64,000 nt of DNA, from NCBI GenBank assembly GCA_037957365.1, contig JARHVA010000316.1, forward strand, positions 5,243,501 to 5,307,500. The letters are read 5' to 3'. The notes beneath the pieces were generated by a model. It saw nothing but the letters and a program-made list of their open reading frames with translations. It searched no databases and was not told where the DNA came from. Position 1 is the first letter of the stretch; each line of letters begins with the position of its first letter. The stretch is from Torreya grandis (taxonomy: Eukaryota > Streptophyta > Pinopsida > Cupressales > Taxaceae). Positions 1 to 9,819 of this stretch are shown here, piece by piece. The translations under genes and the position numbers were made by a program.

Positions 1-1173
1 ATGAATTTATCCTTACTAGTCCAAAGATGTTGGAAGAGTGTTACTAGTTGGCCTTTAAAGTAGAAGACAAGCTCAATAGGAAGAAAAACCAACAATACAA
101 AGGTAGAGGTAGAAGTTTTAGGAAAGAGGATAGCAAGGAGGTAGAGGGTATTCACAAAAAATTTAAAGGGAGTCTATTACTTCACATGAATAGACATATA
201 ACTCAAGAGGAAGATTTAGAGGTAGAAGGCCATATTTTAGGGGTGGTTATGTATCAAGAGGTAGAGGATCATGTGGTTTTACAAGTAGGTGTTTCAATTT
301 CAAAAAGTTTTTCAGACATAGATAATTGGAATGTCCATAGGATCAGCTAGCAAGAAGTCCAATAATAGAAAGTAGAAATCAAATTGCTCAAGTAGTTGAA
401 GAAGATAGAGATTGTTCTCCATCACTTATGGAAGAGCCTAAGGTAGGAGAATATTTAATTATGAGGAGAGTATTCAAGAAGTACATATATTTGGTCTCTA
501 CTAAAATGGTAAAAAAAACTTGGGTTAAAGAAGTTGCCTCACCCCACATCATATAAATTCTCATGGTTAAATAAAGGACAACAAGTTTTTGTTAGTGAAC
601 CAAGTTGGGTGGATTTTCTAGTTGGAAGGTACAAGGACAAGGTCCTTCATCATGTTATTCCCATGGATTTTTGTCATGTGTTTCTTGGGAGGCCTTGGAA
701 ATATGATATAAAAATAACCCATGATGTTAGAATAAATATGCATACCTTCGTAAAAGATGGAGTTAGTCATACCTTGCTACTTATGAAGGATGAAGACAAT
801 CACCAAAAAATGAGATCGAATGTGATGTTGGTTAGCAGGAAAGAGATTAAAAATTCTATGAATGAAGAGGAGTTAATATTTACATTGGTATTCAAGCCTA
901 GGACTATTTTTATAGCTACCAAAGTGAATGAATTACCTGAAGAGATCCAAGACATGTTGGAAGACTATAAAGAAATCATAGTTAATGAGCTACCAAGTAC
1001 ATTTACACCTATAAGGAATATTACTCATCATATATGATTTATTATATGTGAAAATTTTCCTAATAAGGTAGCCTATAAGATGACTCCAAAGTATAATGTA
1101 GAAATCAAAAGATATGTACAAGAAGTCTTAGATAAAGGGATGATCAAAGAGAGTCTTAGTCCTTGTGCAGTCC
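1..1173 (+). pseudogene. gag tail and protease, first copy (chromovirus)
   Basis: Bases 48-350 encode a basic, Gly/Arg/Glu-rich gag tail ending in a ruined zinc knuckle: CFNFKKFFRH, then a stop, then LEC. Bases 534-1037 remain open for 167 codons and cover the protease C-terminal part (GRPWKYDIKITHD) and the linker to RT (ELPSTFTPIRNITHH). Compared with the second copy, a deletion of about 95 bp near 440-500 removes the protease active-site segment, so the open 167-codon frame cannot encode a working protease. The copy runs on into the first RT residues (DKGMIKESLSPC) before breaking off near 1173. Confidence 0.85.
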
Positions 1174-2236
1174 TTAGAAGTAAAAGGTCATATTTAGGGG
1201 TGGTTATACATCAATAGGTATAGGACCAAGTGGTTTTATAGGTAGGTGTTTCAAGTGCAAAATGTTTTATGGACATAGGTCTTGGGAATGTCCAAAGGAT
1301 CAACTAGAAGGATGTCCAAGAATAGAAAGTAGAAATCAAATTGTTCAGGTAGTTGAAGAAGAGAGTGTTTGTTCTCCATCACTTGTGGAGGAACCTAAGG
1401 TAGGATAATATTTACTTATTAGGAAATGGTTGATCGAAACACACAAGGAGGATGAGCCATCATAAAGAAAACCACTTTTTAGAACTTCTTGCAAGTGCCA
1501 AGGTAAGTGTTGCAGAATTGTTATAGATTTATGAAGTATACATAATTTGATCTCTACTAAAATGGTAAAAAAAATTGGAATGAATATTTTGCCTCACCCC
1601 ACACCATATAAAGTATCATGGTTAAATAAAGGACAACAAGTTTTGGTTAGTGAATAAATTTGGGTGGAATTTCAAGTTGAAAGGTATAAGGACAAGTCCT
1701 TTGTGACATTATTCCCTTGGATGTTTATCATGTGCTTATTTGGAGGCCTTGGAAATATGATATAAAAATAACCCATGATGGTAGGAGAAATGTGTATACC
1801 TTGTTAAAAGAGTTATTCATACCTTGTTTCCTATGAAGGATGAAGATAATGACCAAAAAGTTGGATAAAATGTGATGTTGGCTAAAAGGAAAGAGTTTAT
1901 AAATGTTATGACTTAATAAGAGTTAGGCTCTACATTGGTAGTCACACGTATAAAAATTATGACAACCACAAAATTTAATGAATTACCTTAATATATCCAA
2001 GACATGTTGGAAGAGTATGCATAAATTATAGTTGATGAGTTGTCAAGTACATTACCACCTATAAAGACTATTACTCATCATATAGACTTTGTTCCAAGGG
2101 AAAGTTTTCCTAACAAGGTAGCCTACAAGATGACTCATAAGGAGAATGTATGAATAAAGAGACAAGTAAAAGATACCTTACACAAAGGGTTGATTAGAGA
2201 GAGTCCTTATTCTTATCTAGTCCCTCCAATGTTAGT
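1174..2236 (+). pseudogene. gag tail and protease, second copy, leading into RT
   Basis: This segment repeats 214-1173. It starts again in the gag tail, encodes a well-preserved zinc knuckle at about 1240-1285 (CFKCKMFYGHRSWEC), then the protease segment the first copy lacks, where the expected VIDSGS reads VIDL-stop-S near 1520. It has many stops (for example at 1216, 1405, 1655 and 1915) but is the copy collinear with the downstream RT, so it is probably the original arrangement and the first copy the extra one, or the two come from recombination of related elements. By eye the copies differ at roughly a fifth of positions. Confidence 0.85.
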
Positions 2237-2870
2237 GCCTAAGAAAGAAGGTGAGTGGAGAATGTGTATAGATTCTAGGGCTATATAAAAGATGATAATT
2301 AGATATATATTTCCTCTCCCCAAGATGGAAGACTTGATGTATTTATTGAGTGGAGAAAGATACTTCTCAAAAATTGATCTCAAAAGTGGATATTATCAGA
2401 TTGTGATCAAATAAGGGGATGAGTGGAAAACCACTTTCAAGACAAATGAGGAGTTGTATGAATGGATGGTTATGCCATTTGGCTTGAAAAATGTACCAAA
2501 TAATTTTATGAGGATTATGAATGAAGTCCTCAAACATTTTATTGGTAAGTTTGGAGCAGTATGCTTGGATGATATTCTTATCTATAGTCCTATTAAGGAG
2601 GAATATCTTCATCATTTGGATATAGTCATGAGAAGGCTACAAGATGAAAGGTTATTAATCAACCTCAAGAAATTTGATTTCATAAAATTAGAACTATTAT
2701 AATTAGGATTTATAATTTCTCAAGGAATGACTAAGATGGACATGGGTAAAGTGAAGGCAATCATGGAGTGGCCAACACCTAGAACTGCTACAGAGGTAAG
2801 GAATTTTCATGGGCTTACAAGTTTCTATAGGAAATTTAATAGAAAATTCAATTTAATTTGTGCTCTAATA
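2090..2870 (+). pseudogene. Reverse transcriptase domain (chromovirus)
   Basis: The frame reads through the classic Ty3/Gypsy RT blocks: a PSMLVPKKEGEWRMCIDSRA-like block, FSKIDLKSGYYQI with the first catalytic Asp, [13 protein letters not shown], and CLDDILIYS, where the usual Tyr-x-Asp-Asp box keeps both Asp residues but has Cys for Tyr. It ends with the connection block TATEVRNFHGLTSFYRKF. Stops at about 2287, 2412 and 2700 break the frame. The longest clean pieces are 2454-2702 and 2727-2948. The enzyme would have copied the element RNA into cDNA in virus-like particles. Confidence 0.93.
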
Positions 2871-2974
2871 ATATATAACATTAGAGGAAATAAGAATAAG
2901 TTTATTTATACTAAAAAAGATGAAGGTAATTTTTATTATTTGAAGTAAATAATAATAGAGTAATCCATTATAGC

Positions 2975-3350
2975 ACTAAAAGATGTTAACAAGATTTTTC
3001 AGATAGAATGTGATGCAAGTGGAGTGGCAATAGGAGTTGTTTTAAGCCAAGAGAGTAGGCCAAAAGCTTAATTCAGTGAGAGAACCAATGATGCCAAGAG
3101 GAAGTATTCATCACATGACTTGGAATTCTATCTAATGGTGTAGGCATTGAAGAAATGGAGGCATTACTTAATGCTCAAATAATTTATCATCTACAGATAT
3201 AATCATGAACTTCAATTTATCACTAATAAGCCTAAACTAAATTAGATGCACATGAAATGGGTGGAGTATATGTATAATTTTACCTTCACCATCAGGCATA
3301 AGTAAGGATAAATAAATAGGGTAGTAGATGTATTGAGTATAAGAGTCTTG
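2975..3350 (+). pseudogene. RNase H domain (chromovirus)
   Basis: Following RT, the frame reads [18 protein letters not shown], the start of a Ty3-type RNase H with its first catalytic Asp (3001-3050), then KRKYSSHDLEFYLMV and ALKKWRHYL with the conserved Glu. Several in-frame stops are present (3070, 3141, 3181, 3243, 3304). The domain normally removes the RNA strand of the RNA-DNA hybrid. It is inactive here, but its position between RT and integrase is as expected. Confidence 0.85.
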
Positions 3351-3419
3351 TTAGTGCATGAGATTTAACTTGAGAGTGTTGGTATTGAGTCCCTCAAGGA
3401 AATGTATGAGGATGATGAA

Positions 3420-4140
3420 GACTTCAAAGAAGCATACAATGCTTGTAAGCATCCAACTACACTAAACAAAGAACCATGGCTAGAATATATCATACAAGAT
3501 GGGTTACTATTCAAAGGTGTGAAACTATGTATACCAAGAAGTTTAATAAGATAGAACTTAATTCAAGAGAAGTATAGTGTGATTATGATAAACCACTTTG
3601 GGATTGATAAGACTTTGAAACAATTCACTAGGCACTATTTTTTGCCTAAGATACAAGCATAAGTGAGAAGATATGTTGAGAGGTGTGAAAATTGTCAAAT
3701 AGTCAAAGGGAAAAGTACAAATGTAGGTTTATATCAACCTCTACCAATAAAAAATATACCTTGGGAATCCATAACATAGACTTTGTGATGGGACTGCCTA
3801 GAATACAAAGAGGTTTTAAATCCATACATGTAGTTGTGGATATATTTTTAAAAATGGCACTTTTAATTCCTTGAAAGACCATAAATGATTCCACCCATGT
3901 GTTAAATATGTTCTTTAAGGATGTATTAATACTTCATGGATTGCCACAAAATATTATATTTAACAGAGATATTAAATTCCTATGCCACTTTTCGAGGACA
4001 CTATGGAGAAAGCTAGTCAAAAATCTAAGTTTTAGTTTAGATTACCACCCTAAAATAGATGGTCAAACTAAGGTGGTTAATAGGAGTATAGGGAACTTAT
4101 TTAGGTTTCCATCTAAAGATAATCCTAAGTAGTGGTATAG
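3420..4140 (+). pseudogene. Integrase with HHCC head (chromovirus)
   Basis: The head reads HFGIDKTLKQFTRH ... RRYVERCENCQ, the His-His-Cys-Cys zinc site (3590-3700). The core keeps the first catalytic Asp in NIDFVMGLPR (about 3770-3800) after a frameshift. The second block reads IIFNRDIKFL where SDRD is usual, so that Asp is replaced by Asn, and the third reads DGQTKVVNR, with Lys for the catalytic Glu. Two of three catalytic residues are therefore lost. Open pieces are 3692-3874 and 3899-4132. Confidence 0.92.
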
Positions 4141-4279
4141 GCATATAAGATGAAATTTCCTAGTGGTATAGGCATGTCACCAAATTTTAATGTTTCAAAA
4201 TTATACACTTACAAAGAAGGAGAAAAAAGTGAAGACACAATAGAGGGAATAACTATAATAGGTAAAGATTGGGGAAATA

Positions 4280-4465
4280 AGTTTCTCAAGTCAAACCAGA
4301 TGAATTGGAATGCATCTTAGACAAGAAAGTGTTCAAACAAACTAGGGATAAATACTATTTCAAGTATTTGGTCAAGTCGAAGAAACAACCCATTTAATAT
4401 TCTACATGGATGATATATCATGAAATCAAGAAGCATGAGAGTAATCTAGGAGAAATCATGGATGA
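4280..4465 (+). pseudogene. Chromodomain of chromovirus integrase
   Basis: The frame reads PDELECILDKKVFKQ, RDKYYFKYLVKSKKQPI, a stop, and YSTWMIYHEIKKHESNL. This matches the plant chromovirus chromodomain (usually ILD...YLVKWKG...STW...). The aromatic and Trp positions are partly kept: Tyr-Phe-Lys-Tyr-Leu-Val and STW are present, but the usual WKG is altered to SKK. Such domains are thought to steer integration to particular chromatin. The same frame stays mostly open to about 4680 and becomes strongly hydrophobic. Confidence 0.8.
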
Positions 4466-4749
4466 TATTACTTTAGTCTTTTTCTCTTTCCCATGGGATT
4501 ATGATGTAGGAGCTTCACTCTTAGGCCTATATCCTTGGAAATTTTGGTTTTACATGTCAATTATAGTTTGTTTTGTGGTCTAATTGATCTTAGAATTTCT
4601 TTAAAAACTTTTATATTTTATTTTCTTTTTGTTTGTTTTAGCTTTAGGTGTTCAAAATTTTAAATTTGGTTTTTCTCACCAAAATTGACTTTTTAAAATT
4701 TTTGAACTTGTGTGGATTAGTTTAGAAGATTTAGGTGTGGTTGGAGGAG

Positions 4750-5736
4750 TGTTTCAGTTGTGAGATTATTAGGGTGAAATCTTAAATAGGCCATGTGTCT
4801 TAAGTCATGAGTTTAAGAACTATGGATTTTGATGTATGTTTTAAACACTTTTGTTATCATTATAATGACCATTTGAGGATCCAAAAAATATTAGAGAAAT
4901 TCTAGGAAACATAAAATGTATGTTATTTTTGGTAATCATCATCATTATAATGTGTATGAGATCAAGATACAAGAATATCAATAATAATTTCCTCATTTTG
5001 AAGACAAAAAGGTAGTAGACCCTATTTTTCTTGTGTGTTAGTAATACAGATGACTGTGTATGTTTGAATACTAAAGAAATAACTATCAAGAATACAATTT
5101 GATGCCCATTGTATCCTGGTAAGTTTGTTAAATGAATTTTGAAAGTCATTATTACTTCTTTTTAGTTGTTTTCATAAGTATTTTGTGGATAAATGACACA
5201 TACCCTATAGGTGACTATGTATTCACACTTAATCAGTATTATATTTTTGTCAAAGTGAGTAATAGAGGTTCTTTCAAAGGATTTTCACATTAAATCATGT
5301 GTGGAAGTTGAATACATACTTGTTTCAACTTTCAAAGTGGTTAGAAACTCATTTGAAAACTTAAATCTTTCATTTACTCCTCAGGTTTAGCGTACATAGT
5401 TATAACCTTGTATTAGGGTTTCTATACAAAATATTACTTTAAATGAGTTGACACTATATAAAATTCATAAAATTTGGTGATTAGTTGGGGAAAAAGGTAA
5501 TATAATATATTTTGTATGTTTAGAGGGAAGGGATACTTATTTGGAGATTGACATAGGATAGAAAAGTTGTTTCTAAGTGGAGTGGGATCAAGAAACTTAT
5601 TAGAGGGAAGGTAATCAATAGAGGGTACTCAAAAAGTACCTTAGATTATAAATATAAATCCTCTTTTATGCATACATTCATAAAATGTGAAAATAAGTCT
5701 ATTAGGAAGTGTAGAAATTTATACTAATTGACAACA
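4750..5736 (+). repeat. Probable 3' LTR of the chromovirus
   Basis: A purine-rich run, ttggaggag, at 4741-4749 looks like the polypurine tract. It is followed by TGTTTCAG, and the segment can be closed at 5736 by GACAACA, so the ends are TGTT...AACA as LTRs usually have. A TATA-like sequence, ttataaatataaat, lies near 5645-5660. The 5' LTR is outside the window, so the ends could not be confirmed by pairing. The region has no recognisable coding sequence. Confidence 0.5.
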
Positions 5737-5744
5737 ATTTGGGA

Positions 5745-6712
5745 GGTTGAATTTTTTATTTATTATCCTCTGCATCAGGCCCATTATTAGAGCCCCTTGT
5801 ACTATTGCTCTTGATCCACCATCCAAAAGTTATGTTAGGTCCTCAATTGCATCTATATCAATTATCCCACCTCCAAGTCAACCACTCCAATTAGAACCTC
5901 AAAAAAATATCTTTTGCCCGTTTACATCAAGGTAATCCTATGGCCCTACATCGACACCTGTAATATGAGGTAAACATCCTCCAAAGTTATCATGGCCTCC
6001 TTGATTGATAAATGTAATTTCAAGGTCTTTGAATGCCACCTCTCCACTAGTGCTATCAAATAGACCTTATCTACTCGAATCACTAGCAATCATTCCAAGT
6101 GATATAGCTCCACTACCTCTAAGATGCCTACAAGCTTGTTCATCTATATATCTTGACATTGGATAACTTGTAATCATTGATCTCAAGTGATAATCACCTC
6201 AACTTTATCTTTTAATTTAAAAACATTGAATAGAGTTAATTATTTTTCCTTTCAGTAATCCAATCTACCTAAGTTCTTCTAATTTTGGGGCCTAGACTAA
6301 TCATCTATGGGACCCACTCTCTCTTCTTCTAATTTTGGCCCTAGATTAATCTCTTATGAGCCCTATTATCCCTTATTCTAGTGACCTTGAAATTTTCTTG
6401 ACTATCACAGTATTTTACATGGTGATTTCACCATTTAGCATGGTGATTTCACCATTTAGCATGGTGTTATCATCATTTTTATCACTCCTATTGATATGTA
6501 GGGCATTCTCATTGATTCACAAGAGGACTATTATTAGTGACATCATCATTTAACCTAGAAAAACTATAATTTGACCATTTATTTCCACTAGAATCTATGA
6601 GACTGCTGATGTATTGATGATCTCTATATTTTGACTTGTGAACCTGTAAAGGACCTGGAAATCCCACTGATCTCAATGGTAAATTTTCCATTATTGAGGG
6701 TGACTTCACCAT
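5745..6712 (-). pseudogene. Plant mobile domain (PMD / MAIN-like) relic
   Basis: On the minus strand, about 6160-5945 reads VYLIALVERWHSKTLKLHLS then IKEAMITLEDVYLILQVSM. This is close to the PMD signature (ALVERW..ET.TFHL..GE.TITLEDV..ILGLPV). The N-terminal frame 6712-6509 is open for 67 codons and contains GFPGPL and KYRDHQYISSL, resembling the N-terminal block of PMD proteins (GGP...YxDHxA..LW). Stops and frameshifts separate the parts, and a 21-bp tandem repeat (6419-6472) sits between them. PMD proteins occur in plant genes and in transposons; which this was is unknown. The relic stops where the chromovirus LTR begins, so the rest may lie beyond that element. Confidence 0.55.
6419..6472. 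repeat. 21-bp palindromic tandem repeat
   Basis: The unit atggtgatttcaccatttagc occurs at 6419-6439 and 6440-6460, with a third partial start at 6461-6472. Each unit contains a perfect inverted repeat, ATGGTGA and TCACCAT, separated by two bases. The period is a multiple of three. Confidence 0.9.
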
Positions 6713-7190
6713 TTAAAAATTTGGGTAGATGGATTTATCTTTTAAACAACCTACTTCTACATTATAATTAATGGCATAAATACGAAATTAATTACCAAAA
6801 AAGGGTACTTACTGATGTTTTACTCCTTGGTGGTCTCTGGTACTCCAAAACATGTTTGTCTAGGTGCCATTGGTAAGGGATATTTACCATTTTTTTAGCT
6901 CTCTCTCACAAAAATATAAGAGCTTTAGATTGTTATAGCCAAGGTTACAAATAAATAGTTTTCACCCCCTAGGAGTCAAATTATAGTAAATGTTTCAAAA
7001 TTTTCACCCCTAGGCCTATAATTACCCCCTTTATCTTTATTGGGCTATCATTTGAGCCCCGTTTATCCATTTTTCATCCCATTATATTTTAATTGCTCCA
7101 TTTTCAACCTCATTTGATAAATTAATGTGATTATTCTTCTTCTGATCGAGGGTTAATCAGTCAATTTTTTAAATTTTTCTATTCTCCCTT
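6713..7190. other. Unassigned AT-rich DNA
   Basis: No coding frame or repeat was recognised here. If the downstream Copia 5' LTR were full length, its first 450 bp would lie here, but I find no match to the 3' LTR (11390-11865). The LTR is therefore truncated or this part has been replaced. Confidence 0.5.
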
Positions 7191-7434
7191 TAGTTGGAGA
7201 AAGTTATCTCTATGAGGTTTATTTTTGATATTTATCTTGTACTCTTGTTTATAATATTATAGAGAACTTCTTGGTGGACGTAGCCCACATTGGGTGAACC
7301 ATGATATATCAGTGTTATGTGTGTACTTTCTTAGATCTGAATTTTATTTCATGTCTCTACTACTATGATTTTGAGGAATGAATTTTGTGTTTCATGTTAT
7401 TTCATAATTATTTCTTAATCACTTATTCATAACA
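7191..7434 (+). repeat. 5' LTR fragment of Copia-1
   Basis: This segment matches 11845-12085 by eye. Shared blocks include aaagttatct, cttgtttataatattata, cttggtgga.gtag.ccacattgggt, the stretch around tctctactactatgatttt, and the end cttattc..taa.a. The U3 part present in the 3' LTR is absent upstream of 7191. Confidence 0.85.
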
Positions 7435-7436
7435 AC

Positions 7437-7450
7437 TTGTATCAGAGCTA
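7437..7450 (+). promoter_or_regulatory. Primer-binding site, tRNA-iMet type (Copia-1)
   Basis: The sequence ttgtatcagagct begins three bases after the LTR end. It differs by one base from TGGTATCAGAGCT, the common plant Copia primer site complementary to the 3' end of initiator methionine tRNA. It fixes the LTR end and the + orientation. Confidence 0.85.
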
Positions 7451-7529
7451 GCTTTACTAGTTTTGCTAAAGTGGTGAATCATAGGGAAATAAATATATTA
7501 GCTTGAGTGGGAGTTATGGTAGGTAATGG

Positions 7530-8330
7530 CAGATCTAGAGTTAAAAAATTCAATGGGTAAAATTTTGGATTCTGAAAGATGAAGATGGAGGATTACTTAT
7601 TTAGAATGATTTTCAATGCCTCTGGATGGGGAAAGTAGGATAACCTTCAAGTATGAAGCAGGTAGATTAAAATTTTCTTGATAGGAAAGCATTGGGAGCC
7701 ATACAATTGTGCCTTGCATCTTTGGTTGCCTTAAATATTTTAGAGGAGATGACCACATTTGGTCTAATGAAGAAATTAGTGGAGTTATATGAAAAAACCT
7801 CTACCTCTAATAAAATATTTTTGATGAAAAGGTTATTTAATATTAAAATGTCCAAAAATGGTTTTGTAGTTGATCATTTGAATAATTTTAATATGGTTAT
7901 TAGTATGCCAACTTTTATTACTATTAAATTTGAAGATGAAGTTAAGGATTTATTGATTTTATGCTCCTTACTTGATAATTAGGATATCTTGGTTATGGCT
8001 GTGAGTAATGCCATCCCTGATAAGGGAAGTTTAAAGTTTGATGTTATAGGTGTGATTCTTAGAAAGGAAATGTGAAGGAAAATCATCACAGAATCATCTT
8101 TAGGGAATGGTTTAATGGTGGAGACTAGAGGGAGATAAAAAGACATAAGTAAAGGAAACCATGGAAAGTAAAAGGGTTGAGGAAGATTTAAATCTAGAGC
8201 CAAGACGGTGTGCTAGCACTATGGGAAATGTGGACACAAAAAGAAGGAATGTTGGGAACTTCGAGACAAGAAGACTAAATATGATGAGACCAAGGAGGTA
8301 AATATGACAATAGGTACTATTAGTTAAGAT
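7530..8330 (+). pseudogene. Copia-1 gag
   Basis: The best-kept piece is 7692-7982, 96 codons: MGAIQLCLASLVAL, LMKKLVELYEKTSTSNKIFL, MKRLFNIKMSKNGFVVDHLN, DEVKDLLILCSLLDN. This is a standard UBN2-type Copia gag. It is followed, across stops, by a basic region and a decayed zinc knuckle at 8208-8256, C-stop-HYGKCGHKKKEC, in which the second Cys has become Tyr. The protein would have formed the virus-like particle. It cannot be made as one chain. Confidence 0.88.
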
Positions 8331-8364
8331 GATTTAATTCTTTCCTTGGATAATGTTTCTAAAT

Positions 8365-8880
8365 CTTAGGTATTACATTCAAGGGCTTCTTTTTATGCCA
8401 CCCCACATAGGCATTATTTTACCGATTATGTTTAAGGATATTTTGGACATGTTTATCTTGGTGATGATGAACCATGCAGTATAGTAGGGAAAGGTTGTGT
8501 TTAGGTGAATATGTATAATGGGAACACATGGATACTAAAGGATGTTAGACATGCATAGTTAAGGTAGAATTTAATATCATATAGGTAGTTGGATAGTGAG
8601 GGCTATTATGTGTTGTTTAAAATAGACTATTGGAAAGTTACCAAGGGTGATCTTATGGTTGTGAGAGGTAAGAAAGTTGGCACTTTGTATTTGACTTGTA
8701 GTGATGATAATTGTAATTTATTTACTCCAGATGGAGATGAAACTTTGTGGCACTATAGGCTCGATCATATGAGATAGAAGGGCATGGAGATCTTGAAAGA
8801 CAAGTTAGCTAAATTGATTAGGTTAATTTAGACTTCAATTATTATTACGTGTACAAGAAGTAGAAGTAAATTATGTTCCT
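8365..8880 (+). pseudogene. Copia-1 protease and pre-integrase region
   Basis: Near 8370 the frame reads LHSRASFYATPHRHYF where LDSGASFHATP is expected, so the active-site Asp and Gly are replaced by His and Arg. The following YLGDDE-like block, NGNTWILKDVRH and the frame 8589-8777 (LMVVRGKKVGTLYL, then ETLWHYRLDHM) are the protease C-terminal and GAG-pre-integrase regions. Several stops interrupt them. Confidence 0.85.
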
Positions 8881-8884
8881 GAGG

Positions 8885-9690
8885 GTTGGACATATAAATA
8901 AGGATAATAAGTTGGAGTTGGTTCACTCAGATTTATGGGGGCCAACTTAGGTATCTTCTATCAGAGGTTCAAATTATTATGTTACATTTATTGATGATGT
9001 AACTAGAAAAGTTTGGGTTTATTGTATTAAGAAGAAATTTAACGTATTTAAAACATTCAAGAGATGGAAAGCTTTGGTTGAGAATGAAACAATTATCAAG
9101 TTGAAATGTCTCAGGTCAGATAATGGAGGCGAGAATTGTAGAAAAGCAATTGATGATTATTGTTCACAGAATGGAATTTGTAGTAAAAGGATGATTCTAG
9201 GGATGCCACAAGATAATGGAGTGTCAGAGAGGATGAATAAGATAATCATGGAGCTTCCTAGGATCATGAAATTGCATGTAGAGCTACCCCTAATGTTTTT
9301 GGTAGAAGTAGTTAGCATAGTGGTATATCTAATTAATAGAGGACCTTCAGTGCCTTTGGATGGAGGCATACCTGAGGAATCTTGGTCTGGTAAGAAATTT
9401 AATTATTATTTTCTTAGGGTCTTTGGATGTGAAGCACTTGTTCATGTTTTCAAGAAACATTGGACCAAGTTAGAGGGTAAGTTTGAGAGATGCACTTTAA
9501 TTAGTTATGGTGAGGATGACTTTGGTTTTTAAGTTTAGAGTCTTAGAGACAAAAAAATATTCTGATCTAGGGATGTTGTCTTTAAAGAAAAAGTCATGTA
9601 TAAGGATTAGTTTTAGGAACAAGAAAAAAAAAGAGTACACAGTGTTAGATGATATTATGAATGGTAAGGTGTCTAAGGAGATAGTTTAAG
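8885..9690 (+). pseudogene. Copia-1 integrase
   Basis: The core reads LELVHSDLWGPT (first catalytic Asp), KCLRSDNGGEN (second Asp) and QDNGVSERMNK (catalytic Glu), so all three catalytic residues survive. Bases 9074-9532 are open for 152 codons and end with RVFGCEALVHV and the C-terminal KLEGKFERCTLISYGEDDFGF. A stop at 8949 and others after 9532 break it. Retention of the triad is likely chance, as the neighbouring protease and RT sites are lost. Confidence 0.93.
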
Positions 9691-9819
9691 AACCTTCTAC
9701 ATAGGAACCCCAAACTCCTGTAGTAAGAAGGTCTTCTAGGGTAACAAAATCTCCTAAACATTTTTTCCCATCTTTGAGTTATTTTTTACTTACTAACAAT
9801 GGAGAACTAAAATGTTTTG

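Larger units (their letters stand above)
1..5736 (+). mobile_element. Degenerate Ty3/Gypsy chromovirus, 5' end off window
   Basis: Reading the + strand through stops and frameshifts gives, in order, a gag tail with zinc knuckle, protease, reverse transcriptase, RNase H, integrase with a zinc-binding head, and a chromodomain. This order, with integrase last and followed by a chromodomain, is the Ty3/Gypsy chromovirus plan. Stops occur in every domain, and the gag-protease part is present twice. The element starts before base 1, so its 5' LTR and primer site are not visible. A probable 3' LTR closes it at about 5736. It is dead. The family assignment is secure; the exact chromovirus lineage is not determined. 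Confidence 0.95.

Noticed and set aside
7437..7450. Possible tRNA gene at the primer-binding sites (also 48455-48471)
   Set aside because: Only the dozen bases complementary to the tRNA 3' end are present; there is no cloverleaf sequence around them.
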